Shown: positions 44,215 to 55,260 of the stretch, one piece after another
How positions within the stretch are numbered: the stretch's first letter is position 1
How the letters are laid out: each line of letters opens with the position of its first letter
Translations under genes and position numbers: made by a program
Origin: Aedes albopictus
Taxonomy: Eukaryota > Arthropoda > Insecta > Diptera > Culicidae
Reading direction: 5' to 3'
Length of the DNA stretch: 64,000 nt
Assembly: GCF_035046485.1 (NCBI RefSeq)
Contig: NC_085137.1
Coordinates: 455,385,004-455,449,003 of the forward strand
The notes under the pieces: generated by a model
Told to the model about the DNA's origin: nothing
The model's input: the letters and a program-made list of their open reading frames with translations, nothing else
The model's database searches: none

Positions 44215-45400
44215 CCTTCTTGGATTGCTTGACGCCTAGCCCCTCTTGGAATGTCTTTGTGATTCGTATACGGGGTTTTCTTTCTGGGATTCTTTCAAGA
44301 GTTATTTCTCCGGTATCGCCAGTCTCGTCTCCAGTAGCTCTTTCTGGGATTCCTCCAAAATTTTATCTTGAGATTACTCCAAGATTCTTTCTGGAACATC
44401 GACTAGAATGCATTCTGGGAATTCTTATGATTCTTTCGGAGTTTTTTTCCTGGATGAGCCCCTGAAGGTATCGCTGACGTAACTCTTGGAGGAATTCCCA
44501 AAAGGAACTCCTACAGGAATCTAAAATGGAATTCATGGTGGAATTGAAGGGGAAACTGCTGAAAGAGCCTCGGGGACCTCGGTGTTTCCTCCAACAGTTC
44601 CTCCAGGAATGTCTCCAGGAGTTCCTTCACAGATTCCTTTAAAAGTTGATTTTGTGATTCCTTCTTTCTGGAATTCTTCTAAGAGTTTCTTCTTCGATAG
44701 CTCCTCTAACTTTTTATCTCTTTAGAATCCTTCTGGGACATCCATTGTAATTCATTCTGATGGTGCATCCACAAATTTCACTTGATTTTTCCAGGAGAAT
44801 CAGAAGAATCTCCTAGATGGAATCTCAGGAGGCATCTTTGAAGCAACTCTTGGCGGAATTTCCGGAAGAAACTTCTAGTGGAATCTGAACAGGAGTTATT
44901 AGAAGAATTTCCAAAAAGGAACTTCTGGAGAAATCACAAAAGAGGGTACTCCCGAGAGATTTCCTGGAGGAATAGAAGAGGCGATTAGTGAAAGAATTTC
45001 GATGGGCACACATGACAGAATTCTGATTGATTGCCTGGAGAATTATTGTTGCGAATTTTGAAGCAAGTTCTCTTGGAGGAATCTCCAAAGGAATTCCGCT
45101 TAGAGAAATCTTTGGAGGAATTCAAAAAGGAATTACTCTGGATGGAATTTAATTGAAAACAATTTCCGATGGAATGTCACATGGAATCTGTGGGCGAATT
45201 TTTGCACACGTTCCTCTTGCAGGCTTTTCCCTCGGCTTTTCCGGAGCGATTCCTCTCTATGTGATCCGGTAAACTATTCCTCCATCTCCAGCGTCATTCA
45301 AATTGCTTTGGGATAATATCCGAGAAAAATCCTTTTAGACAAATCTTCTCAAACATTCCTCTTGGAAGATCTTCCTATGCTGTTCGTGTTCTTTGTTTTC
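44215..45400. repeat. GGAAT-type array inside the hAT-type element
   Basis: TTCTGGGATTCYT steps at the left and AGGAATCTC or GGAATTCC steps further right show the same 12/24-bp class as elsewhere, with an orientation switch near 44460. It makes up most of the core of the element at 43594-45769. Confidence 0.65.
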
Positions 45401-45527
45401 TCCCTGGTTTTCTCACAAAATCGTCGCATTATTCCCGAATTCTTGTATTTGCAGCATTTTTCTCGAATTTGAACTACAATTGTATTTCTCGTGCACTGGT
45501 GCATTTTTGCATTTTTATTTTAAAGTG

Positions 45528-45720
45528 GCGTATTTTTAATTCAATTTTGAATTTACCGTGTATTGATGCATTTTTGTGTATTTTTTCGAATGTGGTGTAT
45601 TTTTAATTCAATATCGAATCTACCGTGTATTGATGCATTTTTGTGTATTTTTTAGAATTTAGCGTATTTTAATTCAGTTTTGAATTTATCGTGTATTGAT
45701 GTATTTTTGTGTATTATTTT
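45528..45720 (+). repeat. 66-bp subterminal tandem repeat, three copies
   Basis: Units start at about 45528, 45595 and 45661. Each has GTATTTTTAATTCAAT, CCGTGTATTGATGC and TTTTTGTGTATTTTTT. The left end of the element has looser matches (TGTATTTTTGGTGTATTGGC). Such subterminal repeats are typical transposase-binding regions of hAT elements; here that role is inferred. Confidence 0.8.
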
Positions 45721-47219
45721 CATTCGTGTATTTTCAATGCAGTAACGCAGAACAGTGAATCGCCCCTCGGAAGCGCCAGAAGGAAAAACGAAAAACGGAA
45801 GAGCTGTACCGCGCTAAGGACACACGAAAGTTCTACGAGAAGCTGAACCGCTCGCGCTGAGGCTTTGTGCCACACGGGAATATTCTCACGAGCGAGCGTG
45901 AGGTGGTTGAGAGGAAGCGGCAGCATTACGATGAGCACTTTAATGGCGACGTTGCAAGTACCGAAGGTGGCGTGGTAACAGATCTAGGAGTATGTGCAAA
46001 GGACGAAAGACTTCCGGTCCCTGAACTCCAAGAGATTGAGAGGAGGTTGATTGAAAAAAAAACAAAGCCGCTGGAGCAGATCAACTACCAAGCGAGCTTC
46101 TAAAATACGGTGGAGAAGCACTGGCGAGAGCACTACACTGGGTCATTACCAAGATTTGGGAGGAGGAAGTATTACCGGAGGAATGGATGGAAGGTATCGT
46201 GTGTCCCATCTACAAAAAGAGCGACAAGTTGGATTGCGGGAACTACCGCGCGATCACACTACTGAGCGCTGCCTACAAGATACTCTCTCAAATTTTATGC
46301 CGCCATCTATCACCGATTGCAAGAGAGTTCGTGGGGCAATATCAAACTGGATTTATGGGTGAATGCGCTACAACGGACCAGATGTTCACCATCCGCCAGG
46401 TGTTGCAAAAATGCCGCGAATACAACGTGCCCACACATCACGATGGCGGAAACGTACATTCGACTAAAGAGTGAAGCCAGGCGAATCGGATTAGTCATTA
46501 ATGTGTCGAAGACAAAGTACATGATGGCAAAGGGCTCCAGGGAGGAATCACCGCGCCCACCACCCCGAATTCATATCGACGGTGATGAAATCGAGGCGGT
46601 TGAAGAATTCGTGTACTTGGGCTCACTGGTGACCGCCGACAACGACACCAGCAGAGAAATTCAGAGGCGCATTGTGGTAGGAAATCGTGCTTACTTTGGA
46701 CTCCGCAGAACTCTACGATCGTACACAGTTCGCCGTCACACGAAGTTAACTATCTACAAAACGCTGATTTGACCGGTAGTCTTCTATGGATACGAAACAT
46801 GGACTCTACGCGCAGAGGACCAACGCGCGTTTTCGAACGGAAGGTTTGCGTACCATCTGCGGCGGAGTGCAGATGGAAGACGGGACTTGGAGAAGGCGAA
46901 TGAACCACGAACTGCATCAGCTGCTGAGAGAACCATCCATCGTCCATTCCGCGAAAATCCGGAGGTTACGGTGGGCGGATCACATCATCAGGATGTTGGA
47001 TAGCAACCCGATTGAAATGGATCTCGAGAGCCATCCGACCGGTACAAGAAGAAGTGGTGCGCAGCGAGCTAGGTGGGTCGATCAAGTGGAGGACGATCTG
47101 CGGACCTTTCGCAGAGTGCGGAACTGCAGACACACAGCCATGGACCGAGCATAATGGAGACGACTCCTACGTACAGCAGAGGACACTCAGGCCTTAGTCT
47201 GACCGGTAAGGTAAAGTAA

Positions 47220-48480
47220 GACAGGACCCAAACCAGTGACTAAAATGTATGCCAAAAGAGAACAACAGAAGATGGTGGTACCCTGCCATGATAAATGTGT
47301 GCAATTTCAATTCTGTAGATAAAAAGTAATCAGCAAGGCCCATTTATTAGCGCAGTACTGCGATGATAACAATTTATTGTGACGACAAATTTGGAATTGG
47401 GATGACCAAATTTTTATTGCAACAGATTATTGCACATCGTTAAAGTAATTCATGAAAAATGTAAGGCTTGTTTATACTGACGGAAGCGAAGCCTTGAACC
47501 TCCTGGAACAGCAAACTTGATTGACAAGCTAGGAGTGTACCTAACACCGCAGCAAACTAATCCGCACTTGTATCACATTCATAACACACTCACGTGCACG
47601 TGTCTTTAGCCGTTCATCTAGTTGTTCCTTGTTTTTCTCGCAAACAAACCCGTCACACGCGTCTTCCCGCAATATCCAGTTTCGCGCAGATCGCGCTCCC
47701 CAATTACTTCAAGGTCAACGACAATCAATCTATCTCAGCAACGGTTTTCAGTACACTCATCTTCAATTATACCTGAACTACTTTCGTCTCCACAACGACG
47801 GTGTGTCGTGTGTTTTTCAATCGAGTACCACTTTGCAAATGAGAATTTGCCGGCTCGAATCTATCCGGCCGTTTGTCGTCTTCGTCGGTCAGTTGTGCTA
47901 TCTCATCGCGGCGCGCAGCTCTTATCAGTTCACCTACAGAGCTCTCAGCCGTTGCGGTGCGTTGCGTTGTTCTGCTGAAACTGTGAGGGGGATGTTATCG
48001 TGACAACAACAATTTGCTATCAGCAAACACCCAATCGGAAACCACTCTAAGTAGATGGATGACGACGACTACGATGACACTTCACTTGAGTGTATGTATC
48101 GTGTGGAAGCTTTGCTGGTTGGTGGTTGGTGGCGGAGACCTCATTGTGGTAGTCGTCGTGTGTGAGATGCGGTTGGTGGAATGTGTCTCCCGAGTATAAC
48201 CGTAACAGCCGCCGTTTGTTGCTATTTCTGGAGCTACCCCTTCGTTGGATCCTCCAAGGGGTTACTGAATAGGGTTACCATGTGTTCTGCTGCTGACTGT
48301 GCGTTGTTGTTCAGAATTGTGCTGGGAGTGGCCATGCCAAACAGAACAGAATTCAGCATTTGAGGTACGATTTGCAACGGATTCAGTCAATTCGAGTGCT
48401 TCGTTGATCAATGAAGGAATTCGTTTAGCTCAGTGTTTAGCTGACTACGTCACTATCAATAAGACGTAAAGAAATTTCGC
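47220..48480. other. Low-copy DNA with a promoter-like GC-richer block
   Basis: From about 47560 to 48350 the sequence is GC-richer and pyrimidine-rich, with CTCTTATCAGTTCAC near 47920, which contains an insect initiator-like TCAGTT. Downstream positions do not give a convincing DPE. Overlapping frames of 118 and 124 codons share the block in different phases, so at most one could be real, and neither has a known domain. It may be a host promoter or first exon; this is a guess. Confidence 0.25.
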
Positions 48481-48489
48481 TTAACTTTC

Positions 48490-48612
48490 TTGGACATACA
48501 GCTGGCAGAGGAAGCTCGCTGTTAATAACTGTGGAAGTGCTCATAGAGCACTATGCTGAGAAGTAAGTTTTGTCCCAGAAAGAACGTCACGGCAAGAAGA
48601 AGAAGATTATTT
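48490..48612 (+). mobile_element. GAA-tailed SINE 3' fragment
   Basis: TTAATAACTGTGGAAGTGCT, CATAGAGCACTATGCTGAG and GAACGTCACGGC lead to AAGAAGAAGAAG. It matches the 3' half of the SINE at 10180-11016. The 5' tRNA head is missing. Confidence 0.65.
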
Positions 48613-48821
48613 CCCCCAAGACTGAAAGCCATAACCTTCAATCATACATATCCAAAGTCGAATCTCAAAGAAATAGATGACTGTTTAGCCGATCTACTGT
48701 GATATCTGTCCTGTCACGGTCGCCATGTGATATCAGTTCGATAAGTAGATATCGCGATGATGGTTGCCAAAAGACTGCTTTTATTAAAGTTTGCAAACGT
48801 ACAGCTAAATATTTAACTTAA

Positions 48822-49800
48822 GTCTACCCGGGTAGAGCTTAATGGCAAAAGAATGGCAAATTTTACCATTAAAACAGAATGTTTGAATGGCAAAATGTGT
48901 TATTTGTTTGTTTGAAATAAGAGTTAAAATAACAAAAATAATAACAAAATTTTGGTAGCAGAAAAACTTAAAAATAACTTATTTTGCCATTGTAATAACA
49001 AAGTAATGGTAAAGCATGCGGATTAATTTGAAGAACAAAATAAGTTATTATTGAGATATTGATTACAAAATAAGACCCAAATTAACTGTTATCGGTGAAT
49101 AACAAATTATGACATTCTTGAGTTATTGATAACAGAATAAGAACAAATTTAGCTGTTTATGTGGCGATCAAAATAATGGTAGGTTTAGTTGTTCAAATTC
49201 AAATTTTGAAATAATGGTAGATTCAGTTATTATTTCAAAGTAGCAGAGAAAAGGTAAATTGAGCTATTTCAATTAATTGTTTGAGTTCTAAATTAACATA
49301 AATTAATGTGCATCAAATAGAATCCATTGCGAATCAAACACACAGCTGAGAATTCGGATTTGTTTACTTTTGCGAGATACGTGGAATTGAAAAGTTATGC
49401 TTGAAATATACAATATAATACATAGTTAATGGTATATTAAGAGTAAAATATGTTATGGTGCCTAATGTTTATAAATAATTTCTCACAATATCAAAATAAT
49501 GGCAAATTCAGCTAGGAATGTAAATTATGTTATTGTTTTGATATTTTATACAATTCATTATAAAAGGTGCTAAATTGCAAGTTTTACCATGATAGTAATT
49601 TTTGTTATTGATGTGTTATTTAGCATTATTCATGAATAACATATCAATGACAAGATTTGCTATGATTGTATATTTTGCTATTGATTTGCCATTTTAAGTT
49701 TTTCATAATAACAGAAGAATGGCAAAACGAGATATGATGGCAAAACCAGTTATTATTTTGTCCTTTGTTTGCCATTAGCCTCTATTAGCATTACCCATCT
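48822..49800. repeat. AT-rich element with AATGGCAAA/AATAACAAA motifs
   Basis: A 1-kb stretch repeats AATGGCAAA, AATAACAAAAT and TTATTTTGCC in both orientations. It begins at CTACCCGGGTAGAGCTTAATGG and ends near AGCCTCTATTAGCATTACCC, whose inverse (GGGTAATGCTAATAG then GGCTAATGGCAAA) resembles the start. That points to a decayed inverted-repeat element. Borders and target duplication are not resolved. Confidence 0.5.
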
Positions 49801-50099
49801 TTTTGATCTTTTCATTATTGTTATTCCAACGGGAGGTACTTTGAGTTGTCGATCAATTGAGCTGAATCAATCAGAGTTCAGTAGAAAGGTTCTCAAAGAG
49901 AGATAAAGAGAGAGAATTAGGACAACTTTTAAGTGAGAGCATGTGTGAGTAAAATGCTTATGCTTGTAGCGTAATGCACTTGGCGACAGTCCAGAAACTT
50001 GATGCATGTGCATAAAGTCAGTGGCGTCTCGTAACCTCTCTCTCGTTTGTCGGGTGAAGATCACTGCGTCCAGATTTTAGAACTATTGTGATATACCCT

Positions 50100-52488
50100 T
50101 TTGCTGTGAGGTACGCAAGTTATCTCAGTAACATATTTGTCACTGAGATACCTTGGTATCGACTGAACTCAAGACCATCTATTATTGATGAATAGAGATC
50201 CTGAGTTGCAGTATGTGACTCCCCCATTCTTGCGAGACTAGCTTTATGAAGCCAACCACGTCCTTGGGAGATAAGATCCATATGTCAGCAGGCCCTAAAA
50301 AGGGCTTGCTGAGAACTTTGAACCTACGTTGAGTGAGTGCACTGCAATAGCAGAGGATGTGTTCTGATGTTTCCCTCTCCTCGTCACAGAAGCGGCAATT
50401 TGAGGTTTGGATTGCTCCGATCTTTTGTAGATGGTATCTGCAGGGGCAGTGTCCAGTTATTAGACCGGTGTAGATGTTGAGATCCCTTTTGTTGAGACCT
50501 AATAGTTGTTGGGTTTTCTTGGGGTTTATCGTTACGAGCCTTTTAGATTGGCTCGTATGGGGAAGTGCATTCCAGTTTGATGTGATTTGACTGACCATAT
50601 ATTTGTTCAGTTCCATTTTTACAGAGCAGTCTGAGATCCCGCAGAAGGGCTCAGGGCCAATGAACCTTTCATTAGATCCATTTCTGGCTAGCTCATCAGC
50701 AATCTCGTTTCCCTCTAGACCCGGGGATCCAATATAGGTAGACTCGATTGCGTATGGATAAGTTTTTCAAAGCCAGAATGCATTCCCACACTAGCTTTGA
50801 GTTACAAGTGTAGTTATTAAGCGACTTAAGTGCCGCTTGGCTGTCAGAGAAAATACATATTTTTGCAAACCTATACTTTCTCCTCAGGCATAATAACACG
50901 CATTCTAATATTGCATATATTTCCGCCTGAAATACTTGGGCCACTGTCCTAAGTGGACAGAGATTTTTGTTCTAGGGCCATAGATTCCGGAGCCTGTCAG
51001 ATTATTCATTTTCGAACCATCTGTGAAGAAATTTATAGAGCCTGTTGGAACGCTGGGTCCACCTCCTTCCCACTCCTGGCGGGAAGGAATGAGCACATTG
51101 TAAGGTAAGTCATAATTGACTACCGTTTCCATCCAGTCACTACAAATTCCTATTGCGGGATTTATGGCAAATTCATTTAATATGCTGAGGTGACCCGTAA
51201 GGTCTCCCGACAGCAGCGTTTTTGTTCTCTTTAACCTTAGAGCACTTTTTTCCGCTTCCAGCTTTATGAATTGATCTAACCGGGGCAGGTGAAGCATTGC
51301 GTCTAGGGCCAAAGTGGGTGTACTACGAACTGCACCAGTGATCGCTATGCAAGCGGTGCGTTGGATTTTGTTGAGCTTCGCCCTTGCAGCAGCCTCATTA
51401 GTTTTAGGCCACCAGACAAGGGAAGCGTAAGTAGTCCTGGGACGAACAATGGTTTTATATATCCACATGATCATACTTGGTTTTAGGCCCCATCTTTTAC
51501 CCAGGGTTTTTGAACAAACCCAAAGTGTATTGAGACCTTTCTGCACAACTGATTGGAGATGAGAGTTCCAATTCAGTTTTGCGTCGAGTATGACACCTAG
51601 ATATTTTACTTCGCTTGAATAAACTAGTTGTGTATGATTCAAGAAAAGGGGTTTCAGTTGGACCTTCCTCCGTTTGGTGAAAGGGATAATGGAAGTTTTT
51701 GTAGGATTTATGCCTAGTTGTTCCTTATGACACCAGGAAAAAGTGTGATTTAGGGCAGATTGCATTCTTTCCACGATAACACTTTCGAATTTGCCTCGTA
51801 CAATAATGACAACGTCATCAGCATATCCAACCACTTCGAAGCCTCTTCTCTCTAAGCTGTCTAGAAGCTCATCCACCACCAGTGACCACAACAAAGGAGA
51901 AAGCACTCCGCCTTGCGGACATCCCCTTGTTGCTTTAACAGTAATGTATGAACCGCTAAGCTCAGAGGAGATTTTTCGATTAGCTAGCATAGCATGTACC
52001 CAGGTAACAATGCATGGGTCGAATTTTCTCCTCAACATTGCTGACCCTATAGACGAATAAGAAGCGTTATCGAATGCGCCCTCAATATCAAGAAATGCTA
52101 CAAGAGCAATTTCTTTTGCATTGAGTGTTTTTTCGATCTTTTGAATTACCGTATGTAGTGCCGAGATCGTAGATTTTCCACTTTGATAAGCGAATTGGTT
52201 TTTTGACAAAGGCATTGCTTTCATAAATTTGTGATTTATGTACTCGCATAGTACCTTTTCCATAATTTTGAGCATTACAGAGGATAAACTTATCGGCCTG
52301 AATGCTTTGGGGTTGGTTTTATCCCTCTTTCCTGCCTTCGGAATAAAGACAGCCCGGATTTGACGCCAATCGTTGGGTATATGCCCCAAAATCAGACTCG
52401 CCCTAAAAATCTCAACTCGTAACCTCACTTTTTCCTGAAATTGAGGAGTGTTCAGGTTCTGAATCCAATTGAAAATGGATGGAAACGG
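50100..52488 (-). pseudogene. LOA-group retrotransposon, minus strand, 5'-truncated
   Basis: From right to left: reverse transcriptase with FRPISLSSVMLKI, YQSGKSTISALH, palm A LDIEGAFDNA (about 52071-52100), CPQGGVLSPLLW and YADD (about 51802-51828), open for 507 codons (52428-50905). Then RNase H with TDGSKMN (about 51001-51025), QAEIYAILE and SDSQAALKSL (about 50820-50850), and last a CCHC finger CRFCDEERETSEHILCYC (about 50345-50400), ending at 50182. One frameshift lies between the RT frame and RNase H (near 50930) and another after the WIPG motif (near 50725). The endonuclease and the first RT block are missing; an in-frame stop lies near 52488. RT, RNase H and terminal finger together fit the LOA/Lian group known from Aedes. 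The RT itself seems intact. Confidence 0.88.
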
Positions 52489-52553
52489 CTATTCTCGTCA
52501 TTCTCTACAAATTACATGCCAATTTGTTGACAAAATTCTAAAATTTCCATTTG

Positions 52554-53212
52554 TGACGGGCTTGGTGGTCTAGTGACTACCGCTTCTGATTTATATGCAG
52601 AAGGTCCTGGATTCAATCCCTGGCCCGCCCCTTTCCTCCTACTTTGTATCTTTCTATATACTTTCTCTCTGCTCTCTACATATACAACTCATGTATATAA
52701 ACATGTTCATAGCCGTCGCTAGAACAGAAACGGGTTGAAAAAGCCGTTTCCCTTCCTTCCAAACTTTCACAGCACAGTGTCACAATCCTATTATAAAACG
52801 CCTACAAGTTATGCAATCAAGCGAACTGTGCCGCACATCTTCAAAATAATAAAAACACACAATTCTATCACCTTCCCCTGGTATCCACACACCAATGTGT
52901 GAACCTTCTGCCAACCAATTCCCACCAACACTCCAACATCCGCATGAATTTGTGCTGGCGCAGAGGTATATTCGGCCAGATGTGGATACAAACGATTACA
53001 ATCATCACTTCCTTACCTCTTCCCCACATTGACCTGCAACCTGACGTGGCAGGCGCCATTGTCGCCTAAAAATAGAAGATCACCAACGCTCACACACTGA
53101 AGATGCCTGCTAGTCCCCGGCAGTTATCTCATTGGTCCTTGTGTGAGTGTAGCTGGTCTGGCGATACTGGAGTAGCATCCACGGGCGGTCAATCAAGCTC
53201 AAGCTCAAGCTC
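52554..53212 (+). mobile_element. Long tRNA-derived SINE, copy 2 (659 bp)
   Basis: Head with box A TGGTCTAGTGAC and box B GATTCAATCCC, each one change from copy 1 at 16282. The body matches copy 1 in order (CTACATATACAACTCATG, CTACAAGTTATGCAA) but differs in the second half. The tail is (AAGCTC)n. A 22-bp target duplication with one mismatch brackets it (52532-52553 and 53213-53234). It lies directly upstream, in LINE orientation, of the truncated LOA element. Confidence 0.88.
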
Positions 53213-53234
53213 AAAATTCTAAAATTTACATTTG

Positions 53235-54047
53235 ATGAAAAATGAAGATTTAAGGTTAGGGAATCGCCACTGCATAAAGTATAGACTGAGTTTCAGTGCC
53301 TTACATGGTGATGCAATAAAGAAGGAATCGGATTACGGTCGATTACCACATTTTAGGTGGGAACTTGTAGTTTAGAACTTTCTTGAGATGACGTCGACAT
53401 GGGTCGTCGTTCTGTGTTATTTGAGAACAAGCATACGCAATAAGCACTGCATTTAGTTTGAGCACTGATTGCCGTTGGTGTAACCGAGCGATTAATAGCT
53501 GATTTCATAAATATGTTCGATCCTAGACTGTGAGAAAGTTTGGATTTGAAACATGTGTTGGAGAAGGCTGAGAATCATAATGGGTGGTATACTACACTAC
53601 ACTATACTGACTTCCCCTCCGACCAGTCTTCCCAAAAACACGAGCCGCGTTGAGCCTGAGCTCAATTTTGCAAGTGCGCGTTCATCCCGAGCGCGCATTC
53701 TCTCTCATGTTCGTGTTTGTCGAGAGCATCGAGCAGGCAAGGAACAAATGAACACGGCGCGCTCGAGCTCAGGCTCAAGCTCAAGCGCAAAACTCAGGCT
53801 CAAGCCTAGTGTTTAAGCTGTGTGTGCGAGCCTACTAGCCAGCTTGTGTTTGTCGTTCTTCGGCAGGCGGTGCGTGGTGGCAAAGCTAGGTGGGTTCCCG
53901 TTGCCTGCGTGACACCGGTGTGCGGTTTCTCAAGTGATCGAGAACAATGTTTACTATTTTTTTAGTGACTAAATTTGATATGCCGCAGTTGATTCCTGGG
54001 TTTGTTGCTGCTGCTCTTTAGCCGCATGGTTTTCACGCTGCCGGCGA
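53235..54047. other. Unassigned DNA with an inverted GAGCCTGAGCTC repeat
   Basis: At 53646-53810, TTGAGCCTGAGCTCAA and GCGTTCATCCCGAGCGCGC on the left face inverse copies (GCGCGCTCGAGCTCAGG, CTCAGGCTCAAGCC) on the right, so a small TIR element is likely. A related sequence lies at 56450-56545. The 87-codon frame across it is not convincing. The rest is unassigned. Confidence 0.45.
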
Positions 54048-54050
54048 TTA

Positions 54051-54220
54051 GGGAGCGTCCATAAATTACGTCACGCTTCAAGGGGGGAGGGGGGGCTCAG
54101 CAAAGTGTGACGACCCATACACAAATTTCAGAGGTCTCATACAAAAAGTGTGACATCGGGGGGAGGGGGGGGGGGTTAAAAATGGGCAATTTTTGCGTGA
54201 CGTAATTTATGGACATTCCT
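54051..54220. mobile_element. PIF/Harbinger-like MITE, TTA target (170 bp)
   Basis: The ends read GGGAGCGTCCATAAATTACG and, inward from the right, AGGAATGTCCATAAATTACG, both followed by TCACGC. TTA flanks both sides (54048-54050 and 54221-54223), as in PIF/Harbinger elements. Two G runs (54080-54094 and 54159-54175) lie in the interior. Related outer motifs (GTCCATAAACTACG) appear near 63668. Confidence 0.75.
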
Positions 54221-54654
54221 TTACCAAATAGATAAGATCTTCGATCGCAGTGTCATACAATGGTGACCAGATTTTGTAAATCCCCGATTTAGTCTACTCC
54301 CGGTTTTGCTGGCTTTTTTATCCGATTTTACCCAATCAATTTTGAGAAAGAGAAAAAGAAGTGTTCTAGTATGCATTGCCTTTTTATAATTAAAATTAGT
54401 TCAGTTAATATCTTTTGGCGTCATATATACATTACGTAACGCACAAATTTCGCGTTACTTGAAAACGGCTCAATAATTTAACAAAGTAACACATCTACGC
54501 CTAACCCTATCCAACACTTTTTTAACAATATCGTTTGAAGTCAAACGTTGTTTGTTGGTCTCATTTCAAGTGGTTAATATGCTAATCAAAATAAACATGT
54601 ACTTAAGGCGAAACAGACATACTTCCAATGTCTCCATTTTTTTGATTTTTTATT

Positions 54655-55260
54655 ACATAACGAAGCAATATTTTTTCAAAATCGGGTTTCGTACACATGT
54701 ACAGAGGTGGGCACACTTATCGTTGACCGTTAACGCATTTTGGACGAACATTTGCCTCTTAAAAGTTTACTATCAATGTTCTTCAATTTGGTAAGAAAGT
54801 AAGGTGTACCTTTCTATTGAGGTGGAAAAAGTTCGATTTGAGGGCTTTCGAGTTATTGAGAGGTGAACGCAATTTAACGGTTAACGGTTAACAACAACTA
54901 TTCGTAAACCGTTAAATTGCAATAACTCAAAAACTTAAAGTTCAAATTGAACTTTTTTCATTTCAATAGAAAGGTATACCTAACTAGCAGATTGGAGAAC
55001 ATTGATAGAGAACTTTGAAGTGGCCTTTATGGAAATAGAGGCAAATGTTCATATAAAATGCGTTAACGGTTAACGGCAAATGTGCCCACCTCTGGACATG
55101 TAGAGTATGGATCAACCTTTTTTTGTGAAATTTTGTTTAAAAATTGTTTTTGCAGCAACGAAAAACATTCTCCACGACGAAAAAATTTCAGGAGATACCT
55201 TGATTCTTACTGTACATGTGTACGAAAACCGATTTTGAAAATATTGCTTCGTTATTTCAT
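54655..55260. mobile_element. Inverted-repeat element interrupted by a hAT MITE
   Basis: AACGAAGCAATATTTTTTC and CGTACACATGTACAG at 54659-54703 have inverse partners at about 55208-55253. The nested element at 54702-55094 separates the two arms. Outer limits beyond these 45 bp are unclear. Confidence 0.65.
54702..55094. mobile_element. hAT-type palindromic MITE (393 bp)
   Basis: Both ends start CAGAGGTGGGCACA, a common hAT-type terminus. They are flanked by CACATGTA (54694-54701) and GACATGTA (55095-55102), an 8-bp target duplication with one change. The arms share CGTTAACGCATTTT and AAATGTTC near the ends, and AACGGTTAACGG steps recur. Non-coding. Confidence 0.85.

Larger units (their letters stand above)
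43594..45769. mobile_element. hAT-type non-autonomous element inside RTE (2,176 bp)
   Basis: Perfect 16-bp TIRs (CGAGGGGCGATTCACT at 43594-43609, its inverse at 45754-45769) are bracketed by a perfect 8-bp target duplication GAAGCGCC (43586-43593 and 45770-45777). Both ends carry subterminal AT-rich repeats of TGTATTGATGCATTTTTG type, as hAT transposases often bind. The core is a GGAAT-type array and there is no transposase frame. Removing the element and one target copy restores the RTE reading order. Confidence 0.95.
43025..47217 (+). pseudogene. RTE-clade retrotransposon, copy 2, split and internally deleted
   Basis: Plus-strand frames carry the end of the AP endonuclease (PRKDIHKAT, NQIDHVLIDGKFFSDI, DSDHYLVAV; about 43050-43205). 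The linker follows to 43593. After a 2.2-kb insertion (43594-45769) it resumes exactly with KEKRKTEELYRAKDTRKFYEKL, and then the RT start (CPIYKKSDKLDCGNYRAI near 46205, YQTGFMGECATTDQ near 46345). The RT palm, including the FIDF and YADD blocks, is deleted: sequence jumps from VPTHH near 46438 to the thumb (RLKSEARRIGLVIN). EEFVYLGSLVTADN follows near 46605 and the C-terminal domain to 47150. In-frame stops lie in the endonuclease. A dead copy, of a different subfamily from 11515-13395. Confidence 0.88.

Noticed and set aside
47594..48003. Host protein in the 47.6-48.0 kb block
   Set aside because: Three overlapping frames of similar length in different phases, none with a domain; no splice pair or convincing start context.
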